A DNA stretch of 64,000 bases from Agrostemma githago (Eukaryota > Streptophyta > Magnoliopsida > Caryophyllales > Caryophyllaceae), in contig OY288241.1 of assembly GCA_958450325.1 (NCBI GenBank), positions 52,958,078 through 53,022,077 on the forward strand, given 5' to 3'. The notes beneath the pieces were generated by a model that was given only the letters and a program-made list of their open reading frames with translations, ran no database searches and was not told the DNA's origin. Positions 1 to 11,541 of the stretch are shown piece by piece. The position numbers and the translations under genes are program-made. Position 1 is the stretch's first letter. The number at the start of each line of letters is the position of its first letter.

Positions 1-870
1 TCTATTAATCTCTAGGCTGATCTCTTTTTTTTTTTTTATGAAAGTTTACTATTTTTTGGTAGATTCTTATTGTTAGTTCACATATTTGTTTTGTGGTTTT
101 TGGTTCAGAGATCTTCTTCACAGGAAGAGGAGCTAGAGTTGCTTTTTGCTGGCTTGTCCCTCTAAGGAGAAGGTAATGTTTTGGTTTGACACTTTCTTTT
201 GTATAATGAAGGCACATTAGTCTTGATTATCTTGACATTGATAAATGCCGATAAGCTGTTATCATTAGGACATGCGTTCAGTTAGAGCTCTAGCTGATGA
301 AGCAAATATAGTTGGTTTTGAAGCCTTTTTATTATTGTTTTCTAACTGACTGATCAATTGTTTAAAGTCTCAAGCGGTTGTCTTGGGTATTACTGCACAT
401 TACCTTTTAACAGCTTTTTGTATCTGAAACCCCTGCCACTCTTTTGTGACCCCATCAAAACACATCTCTAGCATTACCTTTTTACCTATCTGCAAACATC
501 CGTCCATAATCACGTTTTGTATTCTGGGTTTAATACTATTATTTGAACAGTAATTGTCCTGACAATATTTTGTATGTGATGTGTTACAGTCCAAATGCTA
601 TTCCTGTTACTGAGTTCGGGATGTCTCTCGTGACCGTGTTATAAGGTACAAGTATGTTGTGTTTGTAAGCTAGCATAAATCTTAACAAAAATTTTCATGA
701 TGTGTCTGAAACCCTATGGTAAAGTTGCAGGACTTACAGCACCAGTTCTGTAAATATTTTTAACTCCCCTTTGTGTTCTTGATTGTTGTATCTTGTTATT
801 ATGATGAATAAAGGAGTAGAAGAATTTGGGTCTATGATGGTTTGTGCTTCATAATCCTTTTGTTCATTTT
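1..870. other. unassigned non-coding stretch
   Basis: No gene could be supported here. The sequence is AT-rich with short open frames only. A short plus-strand frame around 111-165 following a CAG ends in an acidic, leucine-rich tail and could be a last exon of a gene lying left of the window, but nothing recognisable confirms it. Confidence 0.3.
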
Positions 871-875
871 TCTTA

Positions 876-961
876 CCTCCAATCCAATCAATTCTTTACA
901 TGGACCCACTTTTTTGTGAGGAGAGAAGTGGGTCCATGTAAAGAATTGATGGGATGGGAGT
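876..961. repeat. short foldback (hairpin) element
   Basis: Positions 889-911 and 926-948 are perfect inverted copies of each other (23-bp arms starting CAATTCTTTACATGG), separated by a 14-bp loop. A weaker match extends the arms outward to about 876 and 961. The arrangement is that of a small foldback MITE or a hairpin-forming insertion; no clear target duplication was seen. Confidence 0.7.
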
Positions 962-975
962 GTATAAAACAAATT

Positions 976-1149
976 CTTGTTTGTGATGAGTATATCCGTC
1001 ACAAACTTGCGACGGGTCAAATATTATCTAAATAGTTAGATAAAGACAACATTCGTTATTCCCGATGCATTCTGGTTTTGTCTTATGTAGTCATGTGGGT
1101 GATATTTTGACCCGGTATTATTTTTGTGACGGATATGACCTTCACAAGG
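976..1149. mobile_element. foldback MITE-like element
   Basis: The left arm (about 976-1025, containing TATCCGTCACAAA and GGGTCAAATAT) is matched in inverted orientation by the right arm (about 1101-1149, containing ATATTTTGACCC and TTTGTGACGGATA). The arms are imperfect over about 50 bp and flank a roughly 75-bp centre. It has no coding capacity. It lies just right of the 889-948 hairpin, so two foldbacks sit side by side. The superfamily is not assigned because the exact ends are unclear. Confidence 0.55.
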
Positions 1150-1165
1150 GAGATCAACTGGTACA

Positions 1166-2450
1166 AGTGTACAACTGTGCCCTTTTCTTTTCAAAACTTG
1201 TCTATAATAGTTTGAATTTTACCGCCTTTGTTCAACTACATTTGAGTGGAATAATAGATTCCTTTTTCTTAACTGAGATTTGGTAGTGATTTTTTCATCA
1301 ATGAGTTGCAGAAAAAAGAACCAAAAACCCAAAATTTCTTGTTCTTAATACACGTTTATATTTCTCGTTATGTGTAGGAATATTGAAGCATGTTAAGCAT
1401 CGAGGGATTTTACTTTTTTCCCAATCTCTTTGCACACCATTAAAACTATTACGGATATTGTATAATCAGAGAGAAGTTGGCATCAATTGGACTCGAATTA
1501 TTTACCACTTGCAAAGTTCGTACCTTGTAAATATGGAGTGCTATGCTGTGTTACTCTCTTTGGTCTGCGCATACACATTACACAGTAAACAATTCGGAAA
1601 CAGCAATGTCAAATTATCAACCTTTTGAAAAAAAGGAAAATGGGCCTTGTGCTAGTCTCCAAATTCGTTGCTAGCCTACCGTAATCTATGTTACGTAACA
1701 CTCTAAATCGAAAGTGTGACATCTAAAAGCAAGTTCCAAAGTGGAAAATAGAAACAAAGAAGCTAAGTGATGTCAAATAGGGAAAGATGTTGAGTGAAAA
1801 CTAGAAGTGAACGAATAGCAAAGTCTATTCTTAACCGAAGCCAAAAATCAAACGCATAAAACGATATTAGAACACTAAAAAGTAGTACAGAGTAGTAACA
1901 TAATGTTAAAAGAGACCAATACATACTATTCTTAAGGTGCAAAAGCTTGCCAGAAACAATTTTGATGCTGATGGAGCGACAGTTTCATACTCTAGACCAA
2001 GACTCAAGATAGTACAGAGTAGTACAAAGAAAATTAAGGAAAGGTAAAAGGGTACATGTAGGGACAACATATGGTATCTATTTTTGGACCCATATCTTGA
2101 CGTTAGCAAGCCACACTTGGCTCGACTAATACCCAAACCCAACACAATAAACCAAATCAGATAATATCTACAAACAAAGCTTACCATCCCCGGAAACTTG
2201 GCAAAAATAACATTACCAGATAGTAATAGGTTAGCTGTTCGGAAGTCGGTTGCGAAAAGTGTTCTGGTCTTTGCATCATACAAATTATGTTGGAATTATT
2301 CCCATCTTTTACATATATATTCTATACGTATTTTCCGTCTACAGTAAGGTTGATAGAAGCTGGTATAAAATGCAGACCACAGATGTCAGAATGGACAAAA
2401 ATACCGAAGGCTCTATCAATATAATACTCGTAAGTAAGAGGGGAGAGAAG
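1166..2450. other. non-coding stretch downstream of the USE1 gene
   Basis: No recognisable coding region was found. Scattered open frames on both strands have no family features. Since the USE1 gene on the minus strand ends at 2451, its 3' untranslated region should occupy the right end of this stretch. No clear polyadenylation signal could be assigned by eye. Confidence 0.35.
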
Positions 2451-5400
2451 TTAGGTGATTCTAATAAGGAGAACCACCATCATGAACACCGTCATCATGG
2501 CAAACATAGCAAGCCAGGTAAAACAGGACGTCTTTGAACTCTGTGAAAACACATTTGTTGCCCGAACATTGATGTGGCTTGTGCTTGCCAAACTGTGCTC
2601 AATTGCCTGCTCGGTCGAATCAAGTATCTGCGCGCTCATCCAGGGTGACAAGGACAAGAAACAATATAATAATCAACTAATTGCCATAAACAGCAGGGTA
2701 GTAATTACTCACTTATCCACATTAAGTTGTGGCTTTGTGTATTGTGTCTGAGGGCGTTAGATGATTGCCTCATTATGGTTTTCAATTAAAGCACTTGAAG
2801 TCACGTTTTAAGAGCAAAATTTGACATTGTCATACGTGAGTCTGATTCTCTTCGAAACTAATCAATTTGAGCCGGGAAAATTTTAAAGCATGTTACCTAA
2901 GTTTTGTAATTCAAGATTGTTGCCTATCAAGGATAGAAAAGAAGGAAGAGGTATGTACTTGTTGCTAGGGCTGAGCACGGATCGGATATCCGATCCAAAA
3001 TCAGTATTCGGATCGGATATCCGTATCCGAAATCCAAAAAATTTGCTATCCGAAATCCGATCCGAACTTGATCGGATATCCGATTTTCACTATCCGAAAA
3101 AATCGAATCGGGTATCCAATTTATCCGTATCCGATCCAACCTTTAGTAATTTATTAAATTTAATCTAGATGGATCCAATTGTCCGATCCGTTTGACATTT
3201 TTACTTCAATATTACAATTTTCTTAACATAAAGATTATAAGTTCACAAGTTTCTTAACTTAAAGATGAAAAGTTCACAAGTTTTTTAACATAAAGATGAA
3301 AAGTCCAAAAGGAAAAATATCTTACAAACCAAGCAAAATCATCCAAGATAGTCAAATAAATTACAAAATGTAAGTGACTATAACAAAGTCACTCAAAAAC
3401 ACTCTTCGAGACACTTTGACATTCTTCCATCCATTCTTCATTGCTCCTAAAAATATTCATCGCAAGAGGAGGGAGAAGCTTCCTCTAATTCTACAAAAGA
3501 CAAAGAAAGAGAGTTAAGTGGCATATAGATAATAAGGTACGACATTGCTACTAATCTACTATTACTATTACTATTACGTAACTTTAAACTAACCTACAAA
3601 AGACTAAAATGAGTTACCTTTGTCAAAGTTTTGAACTTCATCAACATATTCCTCAGCTAGAAGCGGACCATGAGTAGTTCTTAACCAATTTTGCGCACAC
3701 ACCAAGCCTTCCACCATCCTCGAACTAAGAGAGCTACGAAATTGATCTAGTATCCTACCCCCGGTGCTAAAAGCAGATTCTGAAGCAACGGTAGATACGG
3801 GAATAGCTAAAACATCTCTAGCCATCAAAGAAAGGATAGGGTATGTCTCTTCTTTCCTTTCCACCAATCTAACACTTCAAAACTCTTCGAATTGATTTCT
3901 CTATCATCCTCTAGATACTTATCAAGATCACTCTTCTTATCATTAATAACTACACCACTAACATCTCTTTCAAATTGTGACTCCACCATATCTTGCCAAT
4001 CCTCCTCTTCATCACACTCAACCACATCAACTTCCGCTCGAGTTTGTGGAGGACTTGGCACACTTGGAGTATGACATTTAGCATAATGCTCATACAAAGC
4101 AGATAGTGTATCAGCCACCATGGGACGTAATATTTCAGCCTTGGCAAATTCATATTGTTGATTAATTGCCCACTTTACATATTCCATTTTACGTCGGGGA
4201 TCAAGAATAACAGCAATGTACAAAAATATATTGACTTTATCGAGATTGTCCCAATATTTGTCATGTTTACGCGTCATTCCAGATGCCATCAAACAGACCC
4301 CCAACATCACTACTTTTACATTTTTTCTTGATCATCATATCAACAGCAACAACTTCTTGCAAATACATGTTAGTTGTAGCATATAAAGAGCCAGAAAGTC
4401 TCACAGTTGCATCATAGAAAATCTTAAGAAATGGTAAAAGAGAAGCAACACGATCCCAATCCTAATCCAGAGGAACACCACGGTTTTTCATCAACACAGA
4501 TTTGAACTTACCACCATCTGAAGTTTCAAGTTTTCGAAAAGCTTTTCGATATATTAGAGCACTATCTAACATCAAATAAGTGGCATTCCACCTAGTCTCA
4601 ACATCTAAACACAAATGACGCTCAGAATCAATTTGTTCCTTTTTCACACACACATTAAACTTAATCAATCTGGCAGGGGAAGATCTTACAAACCTCTCGG
4701 CATCTCGGACTCTACAAATAGAACCATCAACTTCTTTCAAACCCTCCTTCACCGTGAGACTTAGAATATGGGCTGCACACCTCATTTGCAAGAATTCGCC
4801 CTCTAAGATAGCGCCCTTCCAAGACACTAGTCTTTCCTTTAAGTACTCAACACCCACATCATTTGAACTTGCATTATCAATCGTTACCGTGAGAAATTTG
4901 GTGGTAATGCCCCACTCAATCAAACAATTCTCAATTGATTTACCAATAATCTCATCGGTATGACCAACAATGGGACAAAAGTTTAGGATTTTTTTTTATG
5001 TAATACCCAATTTTCATCAATAAAGTGGGCAGTGAGACACATATAACCCAAATTTTGACAAGATGTTGATGGTGGGATTTGCCGTGGGTCCTACCGATCA
5101 ATATTTAACCGACTATTCCTAGTGGGTAGCTAGGGCAAGTAGGGTCGATATCCACGGAGACGGTATGATAAAGTCTAGACTAGGTCGGCCTAAAAACGAG
5201 ACTAAATCACCAAACAAGCACAAAGGAAACAATAATTGGTAAACTATGGTGGTGGAAGAGGTAAGACTAGGATAACAATGAACTAGGCTAAAATAATGCT
5301 AAAATGGAATAACTAATGATCAAACAAACTAGTGAACTAAAAGAAACGATGGCTAACTAAGAGGATGAAAACAAATATGAAAGGAAGTGGGGTAGGTCGG

Positions 5401-8400
5401 GTTCATAAGTGTAGTAGGGTAATTGAGGTGATCATGGGTGTAGGTGTCTCCTAGTTGCTAGAGTCGGTCCGGGCTCTCGCTACGTAGACCAACGCCGAGG
5501 TAAGTTCGCGTTCTCGCGTCTAAGACTAACCTCAACACAACCACAAAATAGACAAACAATGAGAAGATGAGCACAAGTATGGGGAGCATTGGCCACTACT
5601 ACTCACACAAGCAAATCAACAAACACATAGAGTGCCCATTATGTGACTAACAACAAAAGAGTCACCTTTACCCCTAATCAAACCCTAATCACCCATAATC
5701 TACCCTTAATCCCTCTACTAACCCCACAAGGAGACTACTCACTCATTATCAAGAACAAACTAACAATAATAAGAGAAGACAACATGAAAAACCAAACATC
5801 CATTATCAAGAACAAGAACAATAACTATAAACACTAAGTAAAGATTCAAACTTGAGTAAATAAACAAAGAACAAGGAATAAGAAATTATACCAACAACAA
5901 GAGGAAGAAAAAGATGCAATCTTGTATAAATAAGAACCCAAATCCACTCCAAGGATGTCAAGCTTGGAGAAATCTTCAAGAACCCACTTAATACAAGATT
6001 ATCTAAACTAGATTAAACTAAGATTAACTAAAGATTAACTAGAGATTAAAAGAAGCTAATTAGGGTTTTGAATGCTTAAGAGAGGCCTAAAATAATCTAG
6101 GGTAAAGTATGGTGCTTAAACATTACAAAGGAGGAGTATTTATAGGGTTACAAGAATGAAGGAGGAAGAATAAAGAGTCACGCGGCTACAGCTCGTTCAT
6201 CCCGCCCGGGACGGTTCGGTCCCGACCGGGACGGTCTGATCCCGACCGAGACGGGTCCAAAACAGAAGCTATGCTATTCGTGCACCTCATCCCGGACGGG
6301 ATGAGGCCATACCCGTCGGGGATGAGTCTTGTAGGCCTCCAATATGATCTTTAAGGTTCCCTCTTGCTTCACTTGGACTTCTCATCGATTCTCGGGACTC
6401 GGGATCGGGTCTCGGAGGCTCGGGATTGGGTCCCGAGGTCTCGGGGTCGAATCCAAGGCATCGAGTGATCGTTCCTCCGCTTCGTTGGCTCCGAAAAGTG
6501 TATGTATTGAGTCGGAATCGCTCCAACTCTTCATGAATGGTCTCGGGAACCTGAAACGAGCTAGAGGAAGCATAAGTAGCCCATGAACCGCTCCCAAGGA
6601 GCGATTCCGCAAAGAAATGGGACCAAAACACAGCAAATTAGGCACTACAAACTACACTTATCAGATGTCCATGTGTCAGTGGTGAGACATATGCGGGAGG
6701 TAAGTTTGCTAAAGTATGTCCTAAACTTCATTTTTTCTTCCAAATACATCCCATTGCAGTCTCTAGCAACAGTCCAACGAGAGGGGATCATAAAATGGGG
6801 ACAAGCAACAGACAAAAATAATCGAAAGCCTTCATGTTCAATGGTTCTAAAAGGTCTCTCATCCATTATAATCATTTTGCTTAGAGCTACCCTAGTGTTA
6901 TGTTGATTAAATTTCCAAATGTCAATTCTACTTAATCTTTCTCTCACACCACCGGAAGCACTAACACTAGCACCTTTTGTAGTTATCTCACTATGCACAG
7001 CAAGAAAGTTTTGTTTTTTATCAGCATTGGGGGGGTACATTGGACACCTTGCATTGTGATTAGCCATAACAGTGGTATCACTACCAGAATCACCACAAAC
7101 ACCAGTAGAACAATAATTACACAAAGCTCGATTTTTGCCGTCTTTTATTAGGGGGGTGAAGTGATCCCATACCCAAGATCGTTTTTTACCTTTCCCTTTA
7201 GCTTTCTTGACAGGTTCACTAGCTTAGTAGTGTCAGATGGTGAAGTTTTCCTTTTTGTGCCTCGTCCTAAACTGTCATGTTGGTTGTCTTTGTCTTGTTG
7301 CTTATCTTCGGTTTGAACCTTGTCCGCCTGAATAGAATCCGACTTTTCACCTATATTAGCTGTACTTGCACAAGAAGATGATGCCATTGGAGTACACTTG
7401 TACAGTGTACATAACTTGCATATAATTAACAAACAACAAACAAAATCAAACTAACTTCACAAACTCAAGAAATGACAACTAATTTCAGAAGAACAAACCA
7501 TCGATAACTCCAAATCACGATTAATTCCAGAAGTACACACCAAATAACATAATTTAATTGACGAACTAACAAACAACAAACAAAATCAAACTGACTTCAC
7601 AAACTCAAATTGACGAGCTTAAAAATGGTTGATACAGTACTAGTACTAGTAGTATCATCATCATAGTGAGTGTGAGTTGGTATGGCAAAAAAGAGAGATG
7701 TTGATGTTGATGTTGATGATGAACTTACTTGAAGAAATATGGATGAATGATCGATGATCTGGCAAAATGGTCAGACTTGATTGATTTGGGGTGGAACTGG
7801 AATCAATGAGTTGAAAAGAGAGTAATGGCATGAATTTAAGAAGCTGGGCTCCCTTCACTTGGGTGAAAAAAAATACGGAGTATATACTACGCGTGTAAAC
7901 GAAATCAAAAACCCAGACAAATTAACAAACAAAAAATGAAATCAAACGGACTGATCACAAACTCAAAAAAATCGCTAACCTTGTACTAAAATCACAAATC
8001 TATGTTCAGATACAATTGAAATTGAAATCACAACATAAAAGTATAAAACCCAGAATCGAAATCACAAACCCTGTTTGATGTACGAGAGGGAAGCGTGGTC
8101 GGAGGGAAGCAGGTCGGATGGGAGGCGCGGCGGCCGGCGAATCAGTGAGGCGGCGGCGACGTGAACTCGTGAAGTGAGGAGGGATTTAGGGTTTGAGTGA
8201 GGAGTTAGGGTTTGAGGGAGGAGTTAGGGTTTGAGGGTTTGAATCAGAAAACTAGAAATTAGAGTTTAGGACTTGGGTTGGGAGTATTTTGGTTGATACG
8301 TAATTATTCTCTCCGTCTCGAATTCTCGATGTTTAATTTTATCAAAATACGTAATTATTCTCTCCGTCTCGAATTCTCGATGTTTAATTTTATCAAAATA

Positions 8401-9196
8401 CGTAATTACTGTAGCCGTCTCCACACAAATAATATAAAAGTTAAATAAATAATCAAGACGGGAGGAATATAACATTTTTATGAAAAAGTTTGTAATTTTT
8501 TCAAATTACTAAGTTCGTAATTTTAAGTTCGGAATATAACAATTTAGTTTAATTCAGAAATAACACTCCGTAATAATAATTATAATAATTATAATATTAT
8601 CGTAGGAGTGGTGTTGAATCGATTCGGTGGTGGATGAAAAATATAAAAAATGGAAAAGCAACGACATTTTTGAAATTGAACGAATATAAAAGAACATATA
8701 ATTTTTGTCAAATATAAATTGAAATAATCTACTTCAATTTGTTTTCTTACTTCTTCATCTTCATTAACATCTTCAAATCTTCAATGTTACTATCACAACA
8801 ATTAGCAAACCACGTGTCTTTACGTGTCTTTAGTTATCCATTCACACATTGTTCGTAATATTCTCCTGTTGATGTCGTTCATGTTAGTAACCGCTTCTCT
8901 TTGACTAATTGCATGTTGAATTGTATCACTGATTCACTGGTAAATCTGGTATAGAAAGTCCGGTAAACAGTATTCCCTCCGTTTCATTTGATTCTTTACG
9001 TTTATTTTTTTGACAATATTCATAAGTGAGGAGAATCGTTGATATGACTTTTAAAATATAAGATTTGAATATTCAATATATAACCGAGTGCATTATGAAG
9101 AAAAAACTTTTAGAACTTTTAATAATACGTAACTAAAGATATACAAGATTACGAGTATTATAAGAAGTTAGTAGACAACCAATATACTCCTTAACA

Positions 9197-9234
<38 letters not shown>

Positions 9235-10931
9235 CACATCTTATTAAGATAAATACAAATTTACAAGAGACCTCCAAGAGTCCAAGTCATTTTGGAATAA
9301 CAAAAATAATCATAGAAACAAAACTCTTTTTGCACTAGTTCAATTTAATCAGCTTCAGCCAGAAAGAATAACGCCTAAAAATATCTCAATTATGTCTTTA
9401 CTTTCTATGGGTAAATGTTATTTTTTTTGGTTAGGCAATTTTTTTTTTTTGTTTTTTTAATTTCGGATACAAATCGAATCGGATATCCGATATCCGAAAT
9501 ATTTTGGATATCGGATATCCGATTTTTTTCAACCAGCTATCCGTATCCGATCCGATATCTGAATAATTCGGATCGGATATCCGTATCCAAACTCCACATC
9601 GGATCGGGTATCCGGAAAAACAGACCGGATATCGGATCGAATTCGAATCGGATTCGGATACTCGGATAATTTGCTCAGCCCTACTTGCTGCCGTGAAAAA
9701 GGTAAAAGCACCCATCGTATCCATAAAAACTCGAACACCCAAAGAGGTCCAGATAGTTCTCAAGATTAAAAGAACATCATACCTTCTCTGCATTTTTCAC
9801 TGAACGATTCATCATAAGACTGTTTTCTTTTAATTGTCGGCCCATTTGGACCATTTCATCGGTCAAGTCTTCTTGAAGCTTCCTGTAGAAAAGGTGAGGT
9901 AGATAACTTAATTTACTTCTCTGATGTACAAACAACACAATTTACTGCTGTAAATAATGAATAAAAATGCTACATTTTCTTTTAGAAGCAACTACTAGAA
10001 CTTTAACCAAACTCCTAGTCCATACTCCACTCTGTTTCGGTGACTGAACAAGAGAGTTGCTTAACATTCAATGTTTCAAGGTAATTCTATCAGATTCATA
10101 AGAGGCATGTTGGCTCGCTCATTGGTGGACCCAATTTTTTTTTCTTGTCCCAATTAATTTGAAGCATGGCATGAACTATAGTGGAAGATACAAACACCTG
10201 TGTTTGTCAATATGCGAATGTGCATCAACATCCAATTTGACTTGCTTTGCAGAGTGCTCACCAATCTTTTCATCATGAGACTTATCTTCTACAAATGAAG
10301 ATGGCTTGTGTGCATTGATTTTCTGGAGTTAGCTTACCTTTACCTTCAACGGACTAGAAAAGCACATATACCTCAGTACATATATGTTCATGTGCTAACT
10401 TACACAAACCTCTTCCTTAGTCCAGATGGAGAGACTACTTTTTCCTCTTCAATATGCATAGGGATTTCCTCGGTGGTTGTCTCTACAAAGATATCCTACC
10501 ATTGATGTACAAAGTCGTCATTCATCAAAACCAACCCTTCAACATAATTTGTGATTATCAACAATTTTCATATGAGACTGTCTCACGATAACTTATTGTG
10601 AGACATACTAATAGAAATAGAATAATACTAGTAATAATAGATGGTGTTGATAAGCAGCATTTTCTACCATTATTCGTAGTGACAATGGCCAAACACACAA
10701 AAACATCATAATTAACATAATGTATTACTCCCTCTGATTCACAAAGATCTTCCCCTTTGATTAAAATATACCTCACATATATTAAACAAAGGGGAAGATC
10801 TTTGTGAATCGGAGGGAGTACCAATTAGTATGCTTCTACATCCTCAATAAAAACTCACCACTGGTGAAGCTAATTGTAAAGCGATAGGCTCTATCTTCTC
10901 AGAATAATCATTCAACTTAGCTTTTGAGACC
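2451..10931 (-). CDS. USE1: USE1-type SNARE, 3' exons of host gene (partial)
   Basis: This is a host gene fragment on the minus strand. Supported exons are 10931-10859 (VSKAKLNDYSEK...), 10495-10404 (DIFVETTTEE...SPSGLRKR), 10322-10198 (ending DAHSHIDKH), 9882-9783 (KLQEDLTDEMVQMGRQLKEN, ending KNAEK) and 2627-2451 (ILDSTEQAIEHSL...). All have GT/AG borders and most junction phases agree. The last exon ends in a hydrophobic tail anchor (FTWLAMFAMMTVFMMVVLL) and a TAA stop. The SNARE-helix wording and tail anchor match plant USE1, an ER Q-SNARE for Golgi-to-ER retrograde transport. The phase between 10404 and 10322 does not fit, so a small exon or a lesion may be missed. The N-terminal exon (roughly the first 50 residues) was not found; retrotransposons occupy the sequence upstream. 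Whether the allele works is unknown. Confidence 0.75.
2966..3175. repeat. left TIR and subterminal palindrome array of the hAT
   Basis: After the 12-bp TIR the sequence repeats CGGATATCCG and its half sites (ATCCGA, TATCCG) about ten times up to roughly 3140. The palindrome is GGATATCC. hAT transposases are known to bind clustered subterminal repeats, so this is the likely transposase-binding region. Confidence 0.8.
6137..6144 (-). promoter_or_regulatory. LTR TATA box
   Basis: TATAAATA on the minus strand, in the context CCCTATAAATACTCC. The same context occurs in the second copy at 53564-53571, so it is a conserved LTR core promoter. Confidence 0.65.
6199..6330. repeat. GC-rich palindrome cluster upstream of the solo-LTR TATA box
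   Basis: Several copies of a two-fold symmetric word (CCCGACCGGGACGG, CATCCCGGACGGGATG, CCCGTCGGGGATGAG) lie 55-185 bp upstream of the TATA box, reading on the minus strand. The sister copy at 53366-53512 has the same cluster at the same distance from its TATA box but with different copy numbers. Confidence 0.75.
7400..8170 (-). other. hAT leader / promoter region
   Basis: This is non-coding sequence upstream of the transposase start on the minus strand. It has AT-rich blocks with the repeated phrase AACAAACAACAAACAAAATC at about 7427 and 7570, and a GC-rich patch near 8085-8160. No clear TATA box was assigned. Confidence 0.35.
8166..8245. repeat. GGAGTTAGGGTTTGAG short tandem repeats
   Basis: About three or four degenerate copies of an approximately 20-bp unit containing TTAGGGTTTGAG. 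The unit includes the telomere-like word TTTAGGG, but the spacing is not telomeric. It lies inside the hAT element upstream of the transposase gene. Confidence 0.65.
8297..8420. repeat. 51-bp tandem duplication
   Basis: Two essentially identical 51-bp units (8297-8347 and 8348-8398, each starting TACGTAATTATTCTCTCCG) are followed by the start of a third. Each unit contains the Stowaway-like terminal word CTCTCCGTCT, and AGACGGGAGGA follows at about 8456, so the array may derive from a damaged MITE. Confidence 0.8.
8421..9466. other. non-coding interior of the hAT element
   Basis: AT-rich sequence without a supported gene. It includes a Stowaway-like end (TTCCCTCCGTTTCATTTG at about 8971) with no visible partner, and an AAT microsatellite at 9197-9233. 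Confidence 0.4.
9197..9233. repeat. (AAT)n microsatellite
   Basis: About twelve uninterrupted AAT/ATA trinucleotide repeats. Confidence 0.95.
9467..9683. repeat. right TIR and subterminal palindrome array of the hAT
   Basis: This mirrors the left end: numerous GGATATCCG, ATCCGTATCCG and CGGATCGG words lead to the inverted terminus TGCTCAGCCCTA at 9672-9683. Confidence 0.8.
10727..10818. mobile_element. Stowaway MITE
   Basis: A 92-bp element with CTCCCTCTG and CGGAGGGAG termini and nearly perfect inverted arms (GATTCACAAAGATCTTCCCC and its complement). It is flanked by TA dinucleotides at 10725-10726 and 10819-10820. It lies in a USE1 intron. The termini and the TA duplication are diagnostic of Stowaway (Tc1/mariner-related). 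Confidence 0.9.
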
Positions 10932-11289
10932 CTACAAATTTCAAATGAAACAAGAATTAATATCTTAAGAGGAAAAAAAAAGTAATTAATGAGACAACAA
11001 AATATTAGTCACATAAGTAACTTTATACTCTAACAGCGATACATAAACGTGGCCACCACCGGAAATACTTTAGGAAAAACAAACCAGTTTCAAGACACTA
11101 AAAAATTCACGACCCTGCTCGAAAATTAATGACCAAACTAAATGTACATGCAATTCCCGCTATTTCGTCACTATCTATCCCAATCTAAATTCTCTCACCC
11201 TACTCAATTCAGATATTTTTGGTGAAATAAAGGTGGGATAAATCCCAAAATAGAAGTAGGAAAAAGAAACTAAAATCAGTAGGCAAGGA

Positions 11290-11541
11290 CTACGGCATCC
11301 AGACAGACTCATGGAGGAACGGATTGTAGCTAAGCAACTCCAATCGCTGATCAACACCCAAATTACTTAGCCAATCTGCCCACGCATTCGACTCTCTATA
11401 AAGATTATCAATCTCAACTTTCCAACTAGCATCTCCCATGAATGAAGTGCCGAATTTCACAATATGCTTATAGGCCAAACCAAAGTACCCAGCACTACTA
11501 CTCATCTTCAGTATTGTCTGCAAATCAAACTGAATTAACAA
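11290..11541 (-). pseudogene. RNase H domain scrap from a non-LTR (LINE) retrotransposon
   Basis: The open frame contains the C-terminal half of an RVT_3-type RNase H: WKVEIDNLYRESNAWADWLSNLG matches the usual phrase W-V-hxYRExNxxADxLAxxG. No reverse transcriptase is nearby, so only a fragment remains. It sits upstream of the USE1 exons. The family call rests on one motif. Confidence 0.5.

Larger units (their letters stand above)
5067..6663 (-). mobile_element. solo LTR (gypsy-type), inserted in the hAT transposase
   Basis: On the minus strand it begins TGATAAGTGT and ends ACCATCA (TG...CA), is 1597 bp long, and is flanked by the 5-bp duplication GATGT (5062-5066 and 6664-6668). Removing it with one duplication restores the transposase motif across the junction. 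It has no PBS, PPT or coding region. A second copy in the opposite orientation lies at 53026-54646. The 3' end resembles the tail of Athila-type LTRs (the phrase GATTCGACC-GACTT is also found near 41083). It is most simply a solo LTR left by LTR-LTR recombination. Confidence 0.85.
3447..7387 (-). pseudogene. hAT transposase with BED zinc finger, disrupted
   Basis: Read on the minus strand from the probable start at 7387. There is a basic serine-rich N-terminus, then a BED-finger region near 7190-7040 (KKRSWVWDHF, then CNYC and a later HNARC), then an RNase-H-like transposase core (TTDTWTS; after the insertion GYMCLTAHFIDENW and TIDNASSND; RCAAHILSL), and the C-terminal hATC dimerisation block (ILSLMARDVLAIPVSTVASE, SAFSTGGRILD). 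A short last exon (3490-3447) joins through an AAAG/GTAACT donor at 3618, giving a 127-bp intron. The gene is broken by frameshifts near 7220, 4990 (poly-A run) and 3865, by an in-frame TAG near 4462, and by the LTR at 5067-6663. The family assignment is firm; function is lost. Confidence 0.85.
2966..9683 (-). mobile_element. hAT-superfamily DNA transposon, complete ends, nested in USE1 intron
   Basis: The ends are inverted: TAGGGCTGAGCA at 2966 and TGCTCAGCCCTA ending at 9683. They are flanked by an 8-bp duplication, CTTGTTGC (2958-2965) against CTTGCTGC (9684-9691), with one mismatch. Eight-base duplications and this terminal style are hallmarks of hAT. Both subterminal regions are packed with GGATATCCG words. 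The transposase is on the minus strand and broken. Without the inserted solo LTR the element would be about 5.1 kb. It fills most of the last USE1 intron (9782-2628), leaving only about 440 bp of that intron as non-hAT sequence. The element is probably immobile unless helped in trans. Confidence 0.9.

Noticed and set aside
1906..2283. 125-codon minus-strand frame with hydrophobic stretches as a membrane protein gene
   Set aside because: No recognisable family, no splice or promoter evidence, and it lies where the USE1 3' untranslated region is expected.
8166..8245. Interstitial telomere repeats (TTTAGGG)
   Set aside because: The word occurs inside a longer unit of about 20 bp and not as a head-to-tail heptamer array.
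10331..10410. A 16-base USE1 microexon that would repair the phase
   Set aside because: It would require a 15-base intron after it, which is too short to be spliced.
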